A stretch of DNA of 64,000 nt from Paenarthrobacter nitroguajacolicus (lineage in GTDB: Bacteria > Actinomycetota > Actinomycetes > Actinomycetales > Micrococcaceae): contig NZ_JAQPPK010000008.1 of assembly GCF_029952445.1 (NCBI RefSeq), positions 115,870 to 179,869 of the forward strand, read 5' to 3'. The notes below the pieces were generated by a model. The model was not told the origin of the DNA, searched no databases, and worked only from the letters and a program-made list of their open reading frames with translations. Numbering within the stretch: the stretch's first letter is position 1; each line of letters starts with the position of its first letter. Position numbers and translations under genes: made by a program. Positions 44,534 through 54,566 of this stretch are shown in pieces.

Positions 44534-45928
44534 ATGTCCCAGTCCCTCGCCACCCACCCGGACCGCCTGTTGCCTGCGGATCCGGGGACGCGAAGCATCG
44601 CACGCTCCCTGCTGGAGCGGGTCCAGGACCTGCCCATCATTTCTCCGCACGGCCATGTGGATGCGGCAGTGATCGAACAGAACACGCCGTTCCCGGATCC
44701 CGCGGCGTTGCTGGTGACACCGGACCATTACGTCACCCGGCTGATCCACGCGTCCGGCGTTCCGCTGGAGAACCTCCAGCCCCAGGCGGGAGCGCGCAGC
44801 ATCTGGCGATCCTTCTGCGAGGCGTGGCCCTTGTTCGACGGCACGGCGTCCGGTTACTGGCTCCGGACCCAGTTCGAGTCGGTGTTCGGGTGGCAGGGGG
44901 AACTGTCCCCGGAGAACGCGGACGCCAGCTTCGATGCCATTTCAGCCAAGCTCGCGGAGCCTGGTTTCCGCCCCCGCGAGCTCTTCAAGGACTTCAACAT
45001 CGAGGTCCTGGCCACCACGGACGATCCTTTGGACAGCCTGGACAGCCACCGTGTTTTGGCCGCTGACCCGTCGTTCCACGGCCGCGTGCTGCCCACCTTC
45101 CGCCCGGACGCGTACATCAACATTGCGCATCCGGCGTGGCAAGCCAACGTGGAACGGCTCATCGCAGAAGCGTCCGACGGCGGCACCGGCTACCGCGGTT
45201 ATCTCACCGCCCTGGAGAATCGCCGCCGGTACTTCGTGGACCACGGGGCAGTATCGGCAGACCACGGTGTGAGGACCCCTGCAACCCTGAAACTGGACGA
45301 GGCAGAGGCCGAGGCACTGTTCAACAAGGCCCGCTCCGGACAAGCGAACGCCCAGGACCGCGACGCATTCGAAGCCCACATGATGTACCAGATGGCCAGG
45401 ATGTCCGTGGAAGATGGGCTGGTAATGACCATCCACCCGGGCTCGTACCGGAACCACCACCAGCCAACGTTCGAAGCCTACGGCGCGGACACCGGACACG
45501 ACATTCCGGTGGCTACGAACTACACCGAGGCAGTCCGGCCGTTGCTGCAGGATTTCGGCACGGCCAAGGACTTCCACCTGGTGCTCTTCACCCTGGACGA
45601 GACCGTCTTCTCCCGGGAACTCGCGCCACTTGCCGGGTTCTACCCCTCGGTCTACATCGGGGCCCCGTGGTGGTTCCTGGACGCACCGGACGCCATGCTC
45701 CGATTCCGCTCGGCCGTCACAGAGACGGCTGGTTTCTCCCGCTCTTCCGGATTCATCGACGACACCCGCGCCTTTTGCTCCATCCCGGCACGCCATGATG
45801 CCTCGCGCCGGATAGAAGCCTCGTTCCTGGCCCGGCTCGTTGCCGAGCACCGCATCAGCGAGGACCGCGCGCACGAGCTGATTGTCGACGTCGTCGATTC
45901 TTCCCCGCGAAGGGTCTTCAAACTGTGA
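44534..45928 (+). CDS. uxaC: Glucuronate isomerase
   Basis: A 464-residue amidohydrolase-fold uronate isomerase (ISPHGHVDAAVIEQN near residue 37, MTIHPGSYRNHH, GAPWWFLDAPDAMLRFR, SGFIDDTRAFCSIPARHD). It converts glucuronate to fructuronate (or galacturonate to tagaturonate), the entry to the Ashwell pathway. It sits 4 bp after the isomerase-like gene and overlaps the next gene (GTGA). Confidence 0.93.
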   Translation: MSQSLATHPDRLLPADPGTRSIARSLLERVQDLPIISPHGHVDAAVIEQNTPFPDPAALLVTPDHYVTRLIHASGVPLENLQPQAGARSIWRSFCEAWPLFDGTASGYWLRTQFESVFGWQGELSPENADASFDAISAKLAEPGFRPRELFKDFNIEVLATTDDPLDSLDSHRVLAADPSFHGRVLPTFRPDAYINIAHPAWQANVERLIAEASDGGTGYRGYLTALENRRRYFVDHGAVSADHGVRTPATLKLDEAEAEALFNKARSGQANAQDRDAFEAHMMYQMARMSVEDGLVMTIHPGSYRNHHQPTFEAYGADTGHDIPVATNYTEAVRPLLQDFGTAKDFHLVLFTLDETVFSRELAPLAGFYPSVYIGAPWWFLDAPDAMLRFRSAVTETAGFSRSSGFIDDTRAFCSIPARHDASRRIEASFLARLVAEHRISEDRAHELIVDVVDSSPRRVFKL

Positions 45929-47253
45929 GTGCCCAGCAGCTGCCCCCCCGGCTCACCCGGGCCATCGCGTTCCCGGGGCAGGCCGCGCCCCCGGTCCGGA
46001 TGGTGCACTTGGGCCTGGGGGCGTTCCACCGCTCGCACCAGGCCTGGTACACCCACCACGCCGGGGACGCAGCCGAATGGGGAATCGCCGCCTTTACGGG
46101 ACGCAGCCCCGGCGCCGCGGAGATCCTGGCGGAACAGGACGGCGTGTTCACAGTGGTGGAGCGGTCGGGCGCGGGAGACAGCTTCGAGGTCATCGGCAGC
46201 GTTGTGGAGGCCGTGGACGGGGCCGACGTTCAGCGGCTCGCTGAGCTCGTGGCCGCCCCGGGGACGGCGGTGGTCACGCTGACCATCACGGAAGCCGCGT
46301 ACGCAGCGACCGGAGATGGAACGCCTCTTGCCCGTCTGGTCACCGCGCTCGCAGCCCGCAAGAACGCCGACGCCGGGCCCATCGCCGTCGTGAGTTGCGA
46401 CAATCTTGCCGGGAACGGAACGGTGGCCCGGACGGCGGTGGAGACAATTGCGGACGCAGCTGATCCGGCGCTCGGCGAGTGGATCCGCGCCAAGGTGAGT
46501 TTCGTGAGCACCTCCGTGGACCGGATTACGCCGCGGACCACGCCCGATGACCTTGCGGAGGTGAGCGAACAGTGCGGGTACCGGGACGAGTCCGCGGTGG
46601 TGGCCGAACCGTTCAGCAACTGGATCCTGAGCGGTGATTTTCCGGGCGGGCGTCCCCGTTGGGAGGATGCCGGCGCCATCTTCGTGGACGACATCGAGCC
46701 CTACGAGAACCGCAAACTCTGGCTCCTCAACGGAGCCCACTCCATCCTCGCCTACGCCGGTCTGGTCCGCGGCCACTCGACTGTGGCAGAAGCACTGTCC
46801 GACGACGTCTGCCGGGCCGCCGTGGAGGCCTTTTGGGACGAGGCTTCCCGCCATCTGCCCGGCGAAGGCCTGGACATTCCCGGCTACCGGCAGGCCTTGC
46901 TGGAACGGTTCGGCAATTCGCGGATTGCCCATCACTTGACCCAGATAGCCATGGACGGAACCACCAAGCTACGCATGCGCGCGCTGCCCGTACTGGCCGC
47001 CGAACGCGCCCAAGGCCGTTCCGGAGAAGGCGCTGCCCGCATGATCGCAGCCTGGCTCGCCTACGTGTGCGCCACCGATGGGTTCCAGGACCCGCTGGCC
47101 GACGACATCCGGACCGCAAAAACGCACGACGGCGAACAACGCACCGCTGCGCTGTTGGCGCTCATCAGCCCGGGGCTTGCCGGGGACAGTGCCCTGCTCT
47201 CCCTTATTCACCGGCAGCAAGAAGCTATTGCCGCTGCACGCACCCACGCCTAA
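45925..47253 (+). CDS. uxuB: Mannitol dehydrogenase family protein, probable fructuronate reductase
   Basis: A 442-residue long-chain polyol dehydrogenase: the N-terminal MVHLGLGAFHRSHQAWYTHHAG, SVDRITPRTTPDD and the catalytic K-x4-N-x2-H set in KLWLLNGAHSILAYAG. It should reduce fructuronate to mannonate, between UxaC and the mannonate dehydratase encoded next. GTG 45925 overlaps the uxaC stop. A mannitol or tagaturonate preference is possible but less consistent with the neighbours. Confidence 0.88.
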   Translation: MSAQQLPPRLTRAIAFPGQAAPPVRMVHLGLGAFHRSHQAWYTHHAGDAAEWGIAAFTGRSPGAAEILAEQDGVFTVVERSGAGDSFEVIGSVVEAVDGADVQRLAELVAAPGTAVVTLTITEAAYAATGDGTPLARLVTALAARKNADAGPIAVVSCDNLAGNGTVARTAVETIADAADPALGEWIRAKVSFVSTSVDRITPRTTPDDLAEVSEQCGYRDESAVVAEPFSNWILSGDFPGGRPRWEDAGAIFVDDIEPYENRKLWLLNGAHSILAYAGLVRGHSTVAEALSDDVCRAAVEAFWDEASRHLPGEGLDIPGYRQALLERFGNSRIAHHLTQIAMDGTTKLRMRALPVLAAERAQGRSGEGAARMIAAWLAYVCATDGFQDPLADDIRTAKTHDGEQRTAALLALISPGLAGDSALLSLIHRQQEAIAAARTHA

Positions 47254-47289
47254 AACCTTGGAAGTAGACCCTTGGAAGGAAGCCACACC

Positions 47290-48519
47290 ATGAAAATCAT
47301 TGCCGCTGAGGTCTTCGTGACCAGCCCGTCCCGCAACTTCGTCACCCTGCGCATCACCACGGAGGACGGTGTGACGGGCATCGGCGACGCGACGCTCAAC
47401 GGCCGCGAACTAGCTGTGGCTGCCTATCTCAAGGAGCATGTGGCCCAACTGCTCATCGGCAAGGATCCGCACCGGATCGAGGACACCTGGCAGTTCCTCT
47501 ACCGTTCCTCGTACTGGCGTCGGGGCCCGGTCACCATGGCTGCCATTGCCGCCGTCGACATGGCTTTATGGGACATCAAGGGCAAGGTGGCCGGGCTGCC
47601 GGTCTACCAGTTGTTGGGTGGCGCTTCGCGGAACGGCCTGCGTGCCTATGGCCACGCTTCGGGTGCTGACATTCCGTCCCTCTTTGACTCCGTTCGTGAG
47701 CACCTGGAACTGGGCTACAAGTCCATCCGCATCCAGACGGCGATTCCCGGCATCAAGGCCGTGTACGGGGTTGCCGCCCAGGCCCAGGCCTCGGGCGAGC
47801 GGTACGACTACGAGCCTGCCGGCCGCGGCACCTTCCCCCTCGAAGAGGACTGGGACACCCGCGCCTACCTCCGGCACCTGCCCACCGTTTTCGAGGCTGT
47901 GCGCAATGAATTTGGCCCCGAAATCCCGCTGCTTCACGACGGCCACCACCGCATGACCCCCATCCAGGCCGCCAAGCTCGGCAAGGCCCTGGAACCCTAC
48001 GATCTCTTCTGGTTGGAGGACTGCACCCCGGCCGAGAACCAGGAGGGCCTGCGCCTGGTCCGGCAGCACACCACCACGCCGCTGGCCATCGGCGAAATCT
48101 TCAACACGGTGTTCGACTTCCAGACCCTCATCAAGGAACAACTGATCGACTACGTCCGTGCAGCGTCCACGCACTTTGGGGGTATCAGTCCGCTGAAGAA
48201 GGTCATGGACTTCGCCGCGCAGTACCAGATCAAATCCGGCTTCCACGGACCCACGGATATTTCCCCGGTGGGCTTCGCAGCCCAGCTGCACGTCGGCCTG
48301 GCCATCCATAACTACGGCATCCAGGAATACATGCAGCACTCGGACAAGACCAACGAGGTCTTCCAGCAGTCCATGACGTTCAAGGACGGCTACCTGCACC
48401 CGGGCGACAACCCGGGCATCGGCGTCGAATTCAACGAGGAAGCAGCAGCGGCGTTCCCGTACCAGCAGGCCTACTTGCCGTACAACCGCCTCGTGGATGG
48501 TACCGTCCATGACTGGTAA
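47290..48519 (+). CDS. manD: D-mannonate dehydratase (enolase superfamily, ManD/RspA type)
   Basis: A 409-residue mandelate-racemase-group enzyme. The metal ligands are in [10 protein letters not shown] (Asp), FWLEDCTP (Glu) and AIGEIFN (Glu); the base region [13 protein letters not shown] and the N-terminal [22 protein letters not shown] (abridged) are present. It dehydrates mannonate to 2-keto-3-deoxygluconate. It replaces the unrelated UxuA of E. coli. ATG 47290 follows GGAAGGAAG. Confidence 0.9.
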   Translation: MKIIAAEVFVTSPSRNFVTLRITTEDGVTGIGDATLNGRELAVAAYLKEHVAQLLIGKDPHRIEDTWQFLYRSSYWRRGPVTMAAIAAVDMALWDIKGKVAGLPVYQLLGGASRNGLRAYGHASGADIPSLFDSVREHLELGYKSIRIQTAIPGIKAVYGVAAQAQASGERYDYEPAGRGTFPLEEDWDTRAYLRHLPTVFEAVRNEFGPEIPLLHDGHHRMTPIQAAKLGKALEPYDLFWLEDCTPAENQEGLRLVRQHTTTPLAIGEIFNTVFDFQTLIKEQLIDYVRAASTHFGGISPLKKVMDFAAQYQIKSGFHGPTDISPVGFAAQLHVGLAIHNYGIQEYMQHSDKTNEVFQQSMTFKDGYLHPGDNPGIGVEFNEEAAAAFPYQQAYLPYNRLVDGTVHDW

Positions 48520-49039
48520 AGCGGGCATGGCTGCTATCCGCCACATTGTGGTGATGGGCGTGGCGGGGTGCGGCAAGAGCACTGTTGGCGCCGCCCTCGC
48601 CGGGCGGCTCGGCGCGGAATTTCTCGACGGCGATTCGCTGCACCCGCAGTCGAACATCGACAAGATGGCTGCGGGTACTCCCCTGAACGACGACGACCGG
48701 GCACCTTGGCTGGCCGAGATCGGCAGGCGATTTCCGGCGTCGGACGCTTCCTTGGTGATCGCGTGCAGCGCGCTCAAGCGCTCCTACCGGGACATCATCC
48801 GCAACGGCGACCCGTCCGTGGTGTTCGTGCACCTGCAGGGGACGCGCGAACTGCTGGACGCCCGCATGAAGGCGCGGCCCGGACACTTCATGCCGGCTTC
48901 GTTGCTGGACTCCCAACTGGCCACACTGGAACCGTTGCAGCAGGATGAGGCGGGGATTGCGGTGGACATCAGCACGTCAGTGGAGGACATCGTGGACCAG
49001 GTTGAAACTGCCCTCGGGGAAGCCCTGCTCCAAGCCTGA
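48509..49039 (+). CDS. gntK: Gluconokinase
   Basis: A 176-residue P-loop kinase ([39 protein letters not shown] abridged, [27 protein letters not shown]), which phosphorylates gluconate to 6-phosphogluconate. It overlaps the manD end by 11 bases, so it belongs to the operon. ATG 48527 is an alternative start. A KDG kinase would be expected here; this family is a gluconokinase, so either gluconate is also produced or KDG is handled elsewhere. Confidence 0.9.
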   Translation: MTGKAGMAAIRHIVVMGVAGCGKSTVGAALAGRLGAEFLDGDSLHPQSNIDKMAAGTPLNDDDRAPWLAEIGRRFPASDASLVIACSALKRSYRDIIRNGDPSVVFVHLQGTRELLDARMKARPGHFMPASLLDSQLATLEPLQQDEAGIAVDISTSVEDIVDQVETALGEALLQA

Positions 49040-49048
49040 GGCCCCGAT

Positions 49049-49086
49049 AGCCCGGCGCTGCCACCACGGCGGTGCCGGGCTTTTCT
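49049..49086 (+). terminator. Terminator of the hexuronate operon
   Basis: AGCCCGGC (49049-49056) pairs with GCCGGGCT (49074-49081), with an inner partial stem, and is followed by TTTTCT. Confidence 0.8.
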
Positions 49087-49110
49087 GCGTTCCGGGGAGA
49101 GGCCCGGGTT

Positions 49111-49219
49111 ATTGTGAACGCTAACAACGTTGTAAAGCAAGACTCGGGGAAGTGGTGTTCAGTCGCAACCAATTTGTGATCCACTGCACTTGACCGCTCA
49201 GGTTGTTAGCGTTCACAAT
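49111..49219 (+). promoter_or_regulatory. Twin LacI-type operators and promoter of the ChvE/Ggu-like operon
   Basis: ATTGTGAACGCTAACAAC (49111-49128) and its exact reverse complement GTTGTTAGCGTTCACAAT (49202-49219) are 91 bp apart centre to centre. TTGACC (49190-49195), 18 bp and CACAAT (49214-49219) give a promoter whose -10 is inside the second operator. The layout suits repression by looping. Confidence 0.75.
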
Positions 49220-49353
49220 GGCATTCGCAATACGTTTTCACTGGCTTGTGCAGCCCCCAGCACGCAGGCCGGATCCAGCTTCACCGTGCCGGACGCGCAG
49301 ATGCTCCGGCTGCATCAGAGTTCGCGGCATTGTTGCCGCTGAAGGAGAGCATC

Positions 49354-50478
49354 GTGAGATTGAAAAAACTCCTGGGCGCCGTAGCGGTTGTCCTTACCTT
49401 GACCGTCGGGGCCACAGGCTGCGGCAGCCGTGGAGGCGCGGCGGAGTCTTCCAGCAGCGCCAACCCGAGTGATTCGCTGGTAGGCATTTCCATGCCGACC
49501 CAGACGTCCGAGCGCTGGATCGCCGACGGTGCCAACGTTGAGAAATCCCTCAAGGACCTGGGCTACAAGACGGACCTGCAGTTCGCCAACGACGACATTC
49601 CCACGCAGGTTTCCCAGATTGAGAACATGCTGACCAAGGGTGCCAAAGCACTCATCATCGCCGCAATCGACGGCACCACGTTGACCGACGTCCTGGCCAA
49701 GGCCAAGGAACAGAACGTCAAGGTCATCGCTTACGACCGCCTGATCAACGGAACGCCGAATGTGGACTACTACACCACATTCGACAACTACACCGTGGGC
49801 GTCCAGCAGGCCACCTCGCTGTTGACCGGCCTTGGCCTCGTTGACGCGAGCGGCAAGAAGGTAGATGGCAAGGGTCCGTTCAACGTCGAATTGTTCGCCG
49901 GCAGCCCGGACGACAACAACGCCAACTTCTTCTGGACCGGCGCCATGGATACCCTCAAGCCGTACCTTGACGCAGGCACCCTGAAGGTCCCCAGCGGCCA
50001 GACCAAGTTCGAGCAGGCAGCCATCCTCCGCTGGCAGGCACCCGTAGCCCAGAAGCGCATGGAAGACATCCTCACCTCCGCTTACAGCTCCGGCACCAAG
50101 CTCGACGGCGTGCTGTCCCCTTATGACGGCCTGTCCATCGGCATCATCTCCGCGCTGACCAGCACCGGCGGCTACTCCACCGGCAAGCTCCCCGTAGTAA
50201 CCGGCCAGGATGCAGAGAAGGGCTCCGTAAAGTCCATCATCGCCGGCGAGCAGTACTCCACCATCTTCAAGGACACCCGCCAGCTGGGCGCCCAGGCCGT
50301 GAAAATGGTAGATGCCGTGCTGAAGGGCAACGAGCCTGAAACCAACGACACCAAGACCTACAACAACAAGGTCAAGGTTGTCCCGGCCTACCTCCTGAAG
50401 TCCGTCATCATCACCAAGGACAACTACAAGAAGGAACTCATCGACTCGGGCTACTACAAGGAATCCGACGTCAAGTAG
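49354..50478 (+). CDS. chvE: ChvE-like multiple sugar-binding lipoprotein
   Basis: A 374-residue periplasmic-binding-protein-fold lipoprotein. Lipobox VGATGC places the lipidated Cys at 22. The body shows family 4 features ([50 protein letters not shown] abridged, [16 protein letters not shown]). ChvE-type proteins bind arabinose, galactose, glucose or xylose. GTG 49354 follows GAAGGAGAG; the longer frame to 49246 covers no ribosome site. It is separated from the ATPase gene by a hairpin region. Confidence 0.9.
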   Translation: MRLKKLLGAVAVVLTLTVGATGCGSRGGAAESSSSANPSDSLVGISMPTQTSERWIADGANVEKSLKDLGYKTDLQFANDDIPTQVSQIENMLTKGAKALIIAAIDGTTLTDVLAKAKEQNVKVIAYDRLINGTPNVDYYTTFDNYTVGVQQATSLLTGLGLVDASGKKVDGKGPFNVELFAGSPDDNNANFFWTGAMDTLKPYLDAGTLKVPSGQTKFEQAAILRWQAPVAQKRMEDILTSAYSSGTKLDGVLSPYDGLSIGIISALTSTGGYSTGKLPVVTGQDAEKGSVKSIIAGEQYSTIFKDTRQLGAQAVKMVDAVLKGNEPETNDTKTYNNKVKVVPAYLLKSVIITKDNYKKELIDSGYYKESDVK

Positions 50479-50490
50479 CCACGTCCCAGG

Positions 50491-50571
50491 CTGTGGCCCC
50501 GCTGCAATGTGTTTGCAGTGCACAGTGTTGCAGTGCGCAGCGTTGCAGTGCGCAGCGCGGCGGGGCCACAG
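50491..50571 (+). repeat. Intercistronic hairpin enclosing tandem 15-bp repeats
   Basis: CTGTGGCCCCGC (50491-50502) pairs perfectly with GCGGGGCCACAG (50560-50571). The loop consists mainly of three tandem units of GTTGCAGTGCGCAGC type (first one diverged). It lies between the binding-protein and ATPase genes, where such structures often protect the upstream mRNA or partly terminate transcription. Confidence 0.75.
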
Positions 50572-50634
50572 CATCCCCAGAGCCTGCCGAGTCCTCGGCC
50601 CGGCACAGTTTCAACCAGTCAGCGGGAATTGACG

Positions 50635-52164
50635 ATGAACGTACCCATTCTTCAAATGCGAGGAATCACCAAGACCTTCCCCGGCGTAAAAGCCCTTCAG
50701 GACGTCACCCTGGACGTCAACCGAGGTGAGGTTCACGCCATTTGCGGTGAGAACGGAGCCGGGAAGTCCACCCTCATGAAGGTGTTGTCCGGTGTTTACG
50801 CCCACAACACCTTCGACGGCGACATCCTCTTCGAGAACGAACCCTGCGAATTTTCGGACATCACGGACAGCGAAAAGCGTGGCATCGTGATCATCCACCA
50901 GGAGCTCGCCCTGAGCCCGTACCTGTCTATCGCCGAAAACATCTACCTGGGCAACGAGCAAGCCAGGAACGGGTGGGTGGACTGGCGCAAGACCAACCTG
51001 GAAGCCGCCAAGCTGCTGGCCCGGGTGGGCCTCAGCGAGAATCCCGTAACGCCCATCCAGCACATCAGCGTGGGCAAGCAGCAACTCGTGGAGATTGCCA
51101 AGGCACTCTCCAAAGAAGTGAAGCTGCTCATCCTGGATGAGCCCACGGCAGCCCTGAACGACGAAGACTCAGACCACCTCCTGGACCTCATCCTGCACTT
51201 GAAGGGCCAGGGCGTCACCAGCATCATCATCAGCCACAAGCTCAACGAGATCCGCAAAGTCGCCGACGCCGTCACGATCATCCGCGATGGCAAGTCGATC
51301 GAGACGCTGCGCCTGGACCAAGGGCAGATCACCCAGGAACGCATCATCCGCGGCATGGTGGGACGCGACCTTGAAAGCCTCTATCCGGACCGGAACCCCA
51401 ATATTGGCGAAGAAGTCCTCCGCATCGAGGACTGGACGGTCCAGCACCCGCAGGACCACTCCCGGACCGTGGTCAGCAACGCCAACCTGAAGGTGCACAA
51501 GGGCGAGGTTGTGGGCCTTGCCGGACTCATGGGCGCCGGCCGCACCGAGCTCGCCATGAGCGTTTTCGGCCGGACCTATGGCCGTGCCGTTTCCGGCAAG
51601 GTCTACAAGTACGGCCAGGAGATCAACACCTCCACTGTTTCCGATGCGATCGATCACGGCATTGCCTACGCAACCGAGGACCGGAAACACTACGGCCTGA
51701 ACCTGATCGAGGACATTCAGCGGAACATCTCAATGGCCGCCCTTAACAAGCTGGCCAAACGCGGCTGGGTGGACGGCAACAAGGAAACCACGGTGGCCAA
51801 CCACTACCGGAAGAGCATGAACATCAAGGCTCCCTCGGTCGCTGCCATCACCGGCAAGCTCTCGGGCGGAAACCAGCAAAAAGTGGTGCTCAGCAAATGG
51901 ATGTTCTCCGATCCCGATGTCCTGATCCTGGATGAGCCCACGCGTGGGATCGACGTCGGCGCCAAGTTCGAGATCTACACGATCATCAATGAGTTGGCGG
52001 CTTCGGGGAAGGCGGTCATTGTGATTTCCTCCGAGCTCCCGGAACTCCTGGGCATCTGCGACCGGATCTACACGCTCTCCGCGGGACGCATCACCGGCGA
52101 GGTCCCGATCGCCGAAGCCACCCAGGAAACCCTCATGCACTACATGACTCAAGAGAAGGAATAG
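50635..52164 (+). CDS. gguA: Sugar ABC transporter ATP-binding protein with two nucleotide-binding domains (GguA type)
   Basis: A 509-residue fusion of two ATPase domains. The first has Walker [10 protein letters not shown] (about 39-47), signature [15 protein letters not shown] and Walker [12 protein letters not shown]. The second has a degenerate Walker A ([10 protein letters not shown]), as is normal in this family, with [15 protein letters not shown] and [15 protein letters not shown]. It energises the ChvE/GguB importer. ATG 50635 starts at the conserved family N-terminus; the frame extends upstream through the hairpin only by chance. Confidence 0.93.
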   Translation: MNVPILQMRGITKTFPGVKALQDVTLDVNRGEVHAICGENGAGKSTLMKVLSGVYAHNTFDGDILFENEPCEFSDITDSEKRGIVIIHQELALSPYLSIAENIYLGNEQARNGWVDWRKTNLEAAKLLARVGLSENPVTPIQHISVGKQQLVEIAKALSKEVKLLILDEPTAALNDEDSDHLLDLILHLKGQGVTSIIISHKLNEIRKVADAVTIIRDGKSIETLRLDQGQITQERIIRGMVGRDLESLYPDRNPNIGEEVLRIEDWTVQHPQDHSRTVVSNANLKVHKGEVVGLAGLMGAGRTELAMSVFGRTYGRAVSGKVYKYGQEINTSTVSDAIDHGIAYATEDRKHYGLNLIEDIQRNISMAALNKLAKRGWVDGNKETTVANHYRKSMNIKAPSVAAITGKLSGGNQQKVVLSKWMFSDPDVLILDEPTRGIDVGAKFEIYTIINELAASGKAVIVISSELPELLGICDRIYTLSAGRITGEVPIAEATQETLMHYMTQEKE

Positions 52165-52169
52165 CCACC

Positions 52170-53453
52170 ATGTCCGCCCTACGAGAATCCCTTGGCTTCC
52201 TGACAAGCCGCCTCCGCCAGGTTGGCATCTTCGTCGCCCTGATCCTGATCGTCATCCTCTTCCAGGTCCTGACCAATGGCATCCTGCTTGAACCGCAGAA
52301 CGTCACCAACCTGGTGGTCCAGAACAGCTACATCCTGATCCTTGCCATAGGCATGGTCATGGTCATCATCGCCGGCCACATCGACCTCTCCGTTGGGTCC
52401 ATCGCCGGGTTCATTGGCGCCGTGGCCGGTGTGATGATCGTGCATTGGGGCTGGGCCTGGTGGCTCGCCATCCCGGCTTGCCTCTTGGTGGGTGCCCTGG
52501 TGGGTGCCTGGCAGGGGTATTGGATCGCCTACGTCGGTATCCCCGCCTTCATCGTCACCCTGGCGGGCATGCTGATCTTCCGCGGATTGACCCTCATCAC
52601 CCTCAAGAACCAGCAGATCACCCCGTTCCCGAACGAACTGCGGGCCCTCGGTGGCGGCTTCCTGCCGGACATCTCCGGTGGCACCTCCGTCCTTGAATGG
52701 TTGACGGTGATCCTGGGTGTTGGCGGCACGGCAGCCATCCTCTTCCAGGCCTTGAAGGAGCGCCGGGTCCGCCGCAAGTTCAACCTCGAGAATGAACCGA
52801 TGGCATGGTTCGCCGTCAAGAACGGCTTCATCGCGATCCTGATGCTGATCATCACCTTCCTGCTGGCCAGCTACCGCGGAACCCCGATTGTGCTGATCGT
52901 CCTGGCAGTCCTGGTGATCCTGTACTCGGCACTGATGAACAACAGCATTTTCGGCCGCCACACGTACGCCATTGGTGGCAACCTTCACGCCGCAGAACTT
53001 TCCGGCATCAAGACCAAGAAGGTCACCTTCCGGCTCTTCGTCAACATGGGCGTCCTTGCCGCGCTGGCGGGCCTGGTGTTCACTGCCCGCTTGAACTCGG
53101 CACAGCCTGCCGGTGGTACCGGCTTTGAGTTGGATTCCATTGCGGCAGCCTTCATCGGTGGCGCAGCGGTCCAGGGCGGTATCGGCACCGTGGCTGGCGC
53201 CATGATCGGTGGCCTGATCATGGGCGTCCTGAACAACGGTATGTCCATCCTTGGACTTGGCACGGACTACCAGCAGCTCATCAAGGGACTGGTGCTCCTG
53301 CTCGCCGTCGGGTTCGATATCTTCAACAAGAACCGGACCGGCGCCGGCGGAGGTTCCTCCATGGGCCGCCGTTTCAAGTGGAAGACGACGCCGCCGGCAA
53401 CCGAGGCGGCTCCGGCCGCCAAAACGGAACCTGTGGGCGCCGACGCGAAGTAG
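52170..53453 (+). CDS. gguB: Sugar ABC transporter permease (GguB type)
   Basis: A 427-residue permease of the ribose/xylose class with about ten helices (ILILAIGMVMVIIAGHIDLSVGSIAGF abridged, GRHTYAIGGNLHAAELSGI, AAAFIGGAAVQGGIGTVAGAMIGGLIMGVLNNGMSILG abridged). It follows the ATPase by 5 bp. An Ala/Pro-rich cytoplasmic tail closes the protein. Confidence 0.93.
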   Translation: MSALRESLGFLTSRLRQVGIFVALILIVILFQVLTNGILLEPQNVTNLVVQNSYILILAIGMVMVIIAGHIDLSVGSIAGFIGAVAGVMIVHWGWAWWLAIPACLLVGALVGAWQGYWIAYVGIPAFIVTLAGMLIFRGLTLITLKNQQITPFPNELRALGGGFLPDISGGTSVLEWLTVILGVGGTAAILFQALKERRVRRKFNLENEPMAWFAVKNGFIAILMLIITFLLASYRGTPIVLIVLAVLVILYSALMNNSIFGRHTYAIGGNLHAAELSGIKTKKVTFRLFVNMGVLAALAGLVFTARLNSAQPAGGTGFELDSIAAAFIGGAAVQGGIGTVAGAMIGGLIMGVLNNGMSILGLGTDYQQLIKGLVLLLAVGFDIFNKNRTGAGGGSSMGRRFKWKTTPPATEAAPAAKTEPVGADAK

Positions 53454-53459
53454 CATCCG

Positions 53460-54527
53460 ATGCCTCGCGGCGAACAGCCGCCCTCAGTGCGGCCCCGGGT
53501 ACTGCCCGGGGCCGCACCCGACTCAGCCACCAGGCCTCCTGTCATGGGAGACGTCGCAAAAATGGCCGGCGTCTCGCATCAAACGGTTTCCCGCGTCCTG
53601 AACGACCACCCAAACGTCAGCAACAGCACCCGGGAACGGGTAGAGGCGGCGATAGCCAGCCTGGGCTATCGCCGGAACACGGCGGCGCGAAGCCTGGTGA
53701 CCCGTCGCTCGAGGACCATCGGTGTCCTTGCTTGCGAAACGGGCCAGTTCGGACCGGCAAACACCCTTTTGGGCGTTGAACAGGCCGGAAGGGAAGCGGG
53801 GTACTTCGTCAGCATCGCCAACCTGCGTGAAGTGACCAGCGAGAGCATCAACGACGCCATGGGCCATTTCCGCAGCCAATCAGTGGATGGCATCGTCATC
53901 CTGGTTCCGCATCCGGATGTCCTCGCGGCCCTGCGCGACGTCTCAGTTCCCGTGCCGATCGTGGCCGTGGGCGCAGGTGCGGGAAACCAGCTCACAGGAG
54001 CTTCCCTGAACCAGCGTTTGGGTGCGCGGCTTGCCGTGGAGCACTTGATCGGGCTGGGGCATCGCAGCATCGCCCACATCTCCGGGCCAACGCACTGGAT
54101 CGACGCAGCGGAACGCATCGAGGGCTGGCGGGAGGCGCTGGACACCGCCGGTCTTGAAGCCAAAGTCCTGCTCCAAGGCGCGTGGGATGCCGCATCCGGT
54201 TACCGGGCCGGACTGGAACTCCTCGGGCATGACTCCGTCACCGCCGTCTTCGTGGCGAACGACCAAATGGCCGTCGGCGTCCTCCGTGCCGTCCAGGAGG
54301 CCGGGCGCCAAGTGCCTGGCGACATCAGCATTGTGGGTTATGACGACCAGCCGGAGGCCGAGTTCTTCATGCCGCCGCTGACCACCATCAAACAGGACTT
54401 CGAAGAACTCGGGCGCAAGTGCATGGAAGAGGTGCTGCACCAGTTGGAAGGGCAGGCCGGAACGGGGGACCAGATCGTGAATCCGCGCCTGGTCATCCGG
54501 GCCACCACGGCGGAGCCCGCACACTAA
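53460..54527 (+). CDS. LacI-family repressor of the ChvE/Ggu operon
   Basis: A 355-residue protein: a 28-residue polar lead, the LacI headpiece (MGDVAKMAGVSHQTVSRVLN) and a sugar-binding core (GLGHRSIAHISGPTHWIDAAERIEGW abridged, ISIVGYDDQPEAEFFMPPLTTIKQ abridged). It is the fourth gene of the operon and probably binds the twin sites at 49111-49219. The first 60 bases contain a 12-bp GC hairpin (53488-53516), so translation might instead start at ATG 53544, just at the HTH. Confidence 0.88.
   Translation: MPRGEQPPSVRPRVLPGAAPDSATRPPVMGDVAKMAGVSHQTVSRVLNDHPNVSNSTRERVEAAIASLGYRRNTAARSLVTRRSRTIGVLACETGQFGPANTLLGVEQAGREAGYFVSIANLREVTSESINDAMGHFRSQSVDGIVILVPHPDVLAALRDVSVPVPIVAVGAGAGNQLTGASLNQRLGARLAVEHLIGLGHRSIAHISGPTHWIDAAERIEGWREALDTAGLEAKVLLQGAWDAASGYRAGLELLGHDSVTAVFVANDQMAVGVLRAVQEAGRQVPGDISIVGYDDQPEAEFFMPPLTTIKQDFEELGRKCMEEVLHQLEGQAGTGDQIVNPRLVIRATTAEPAH
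53488..53516 (+). terminator. GC-rich hairpin after the permease gene
   Basis: TGCGGCCCCGGG (53488-53499) pairs perfectly with CCCGGGGCCGCA (53505-53516) round TACTG. It is 35 bp past the permease stop and has no U-run. It may attenuate or stop transcription before the repressor gene. Confidence 0.45.
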
Positions 54528-54566
54528 CGCCAGCACACTAAACCCCAGCACACTAAACTAAGAGCC

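Noticed and set aside
52179..53456. A 425-codon minus-strand frame opposite the GguB permease
   Set aside because: Its charged, His/Asp-rich sequence is the antisense of membrane-helix codons.
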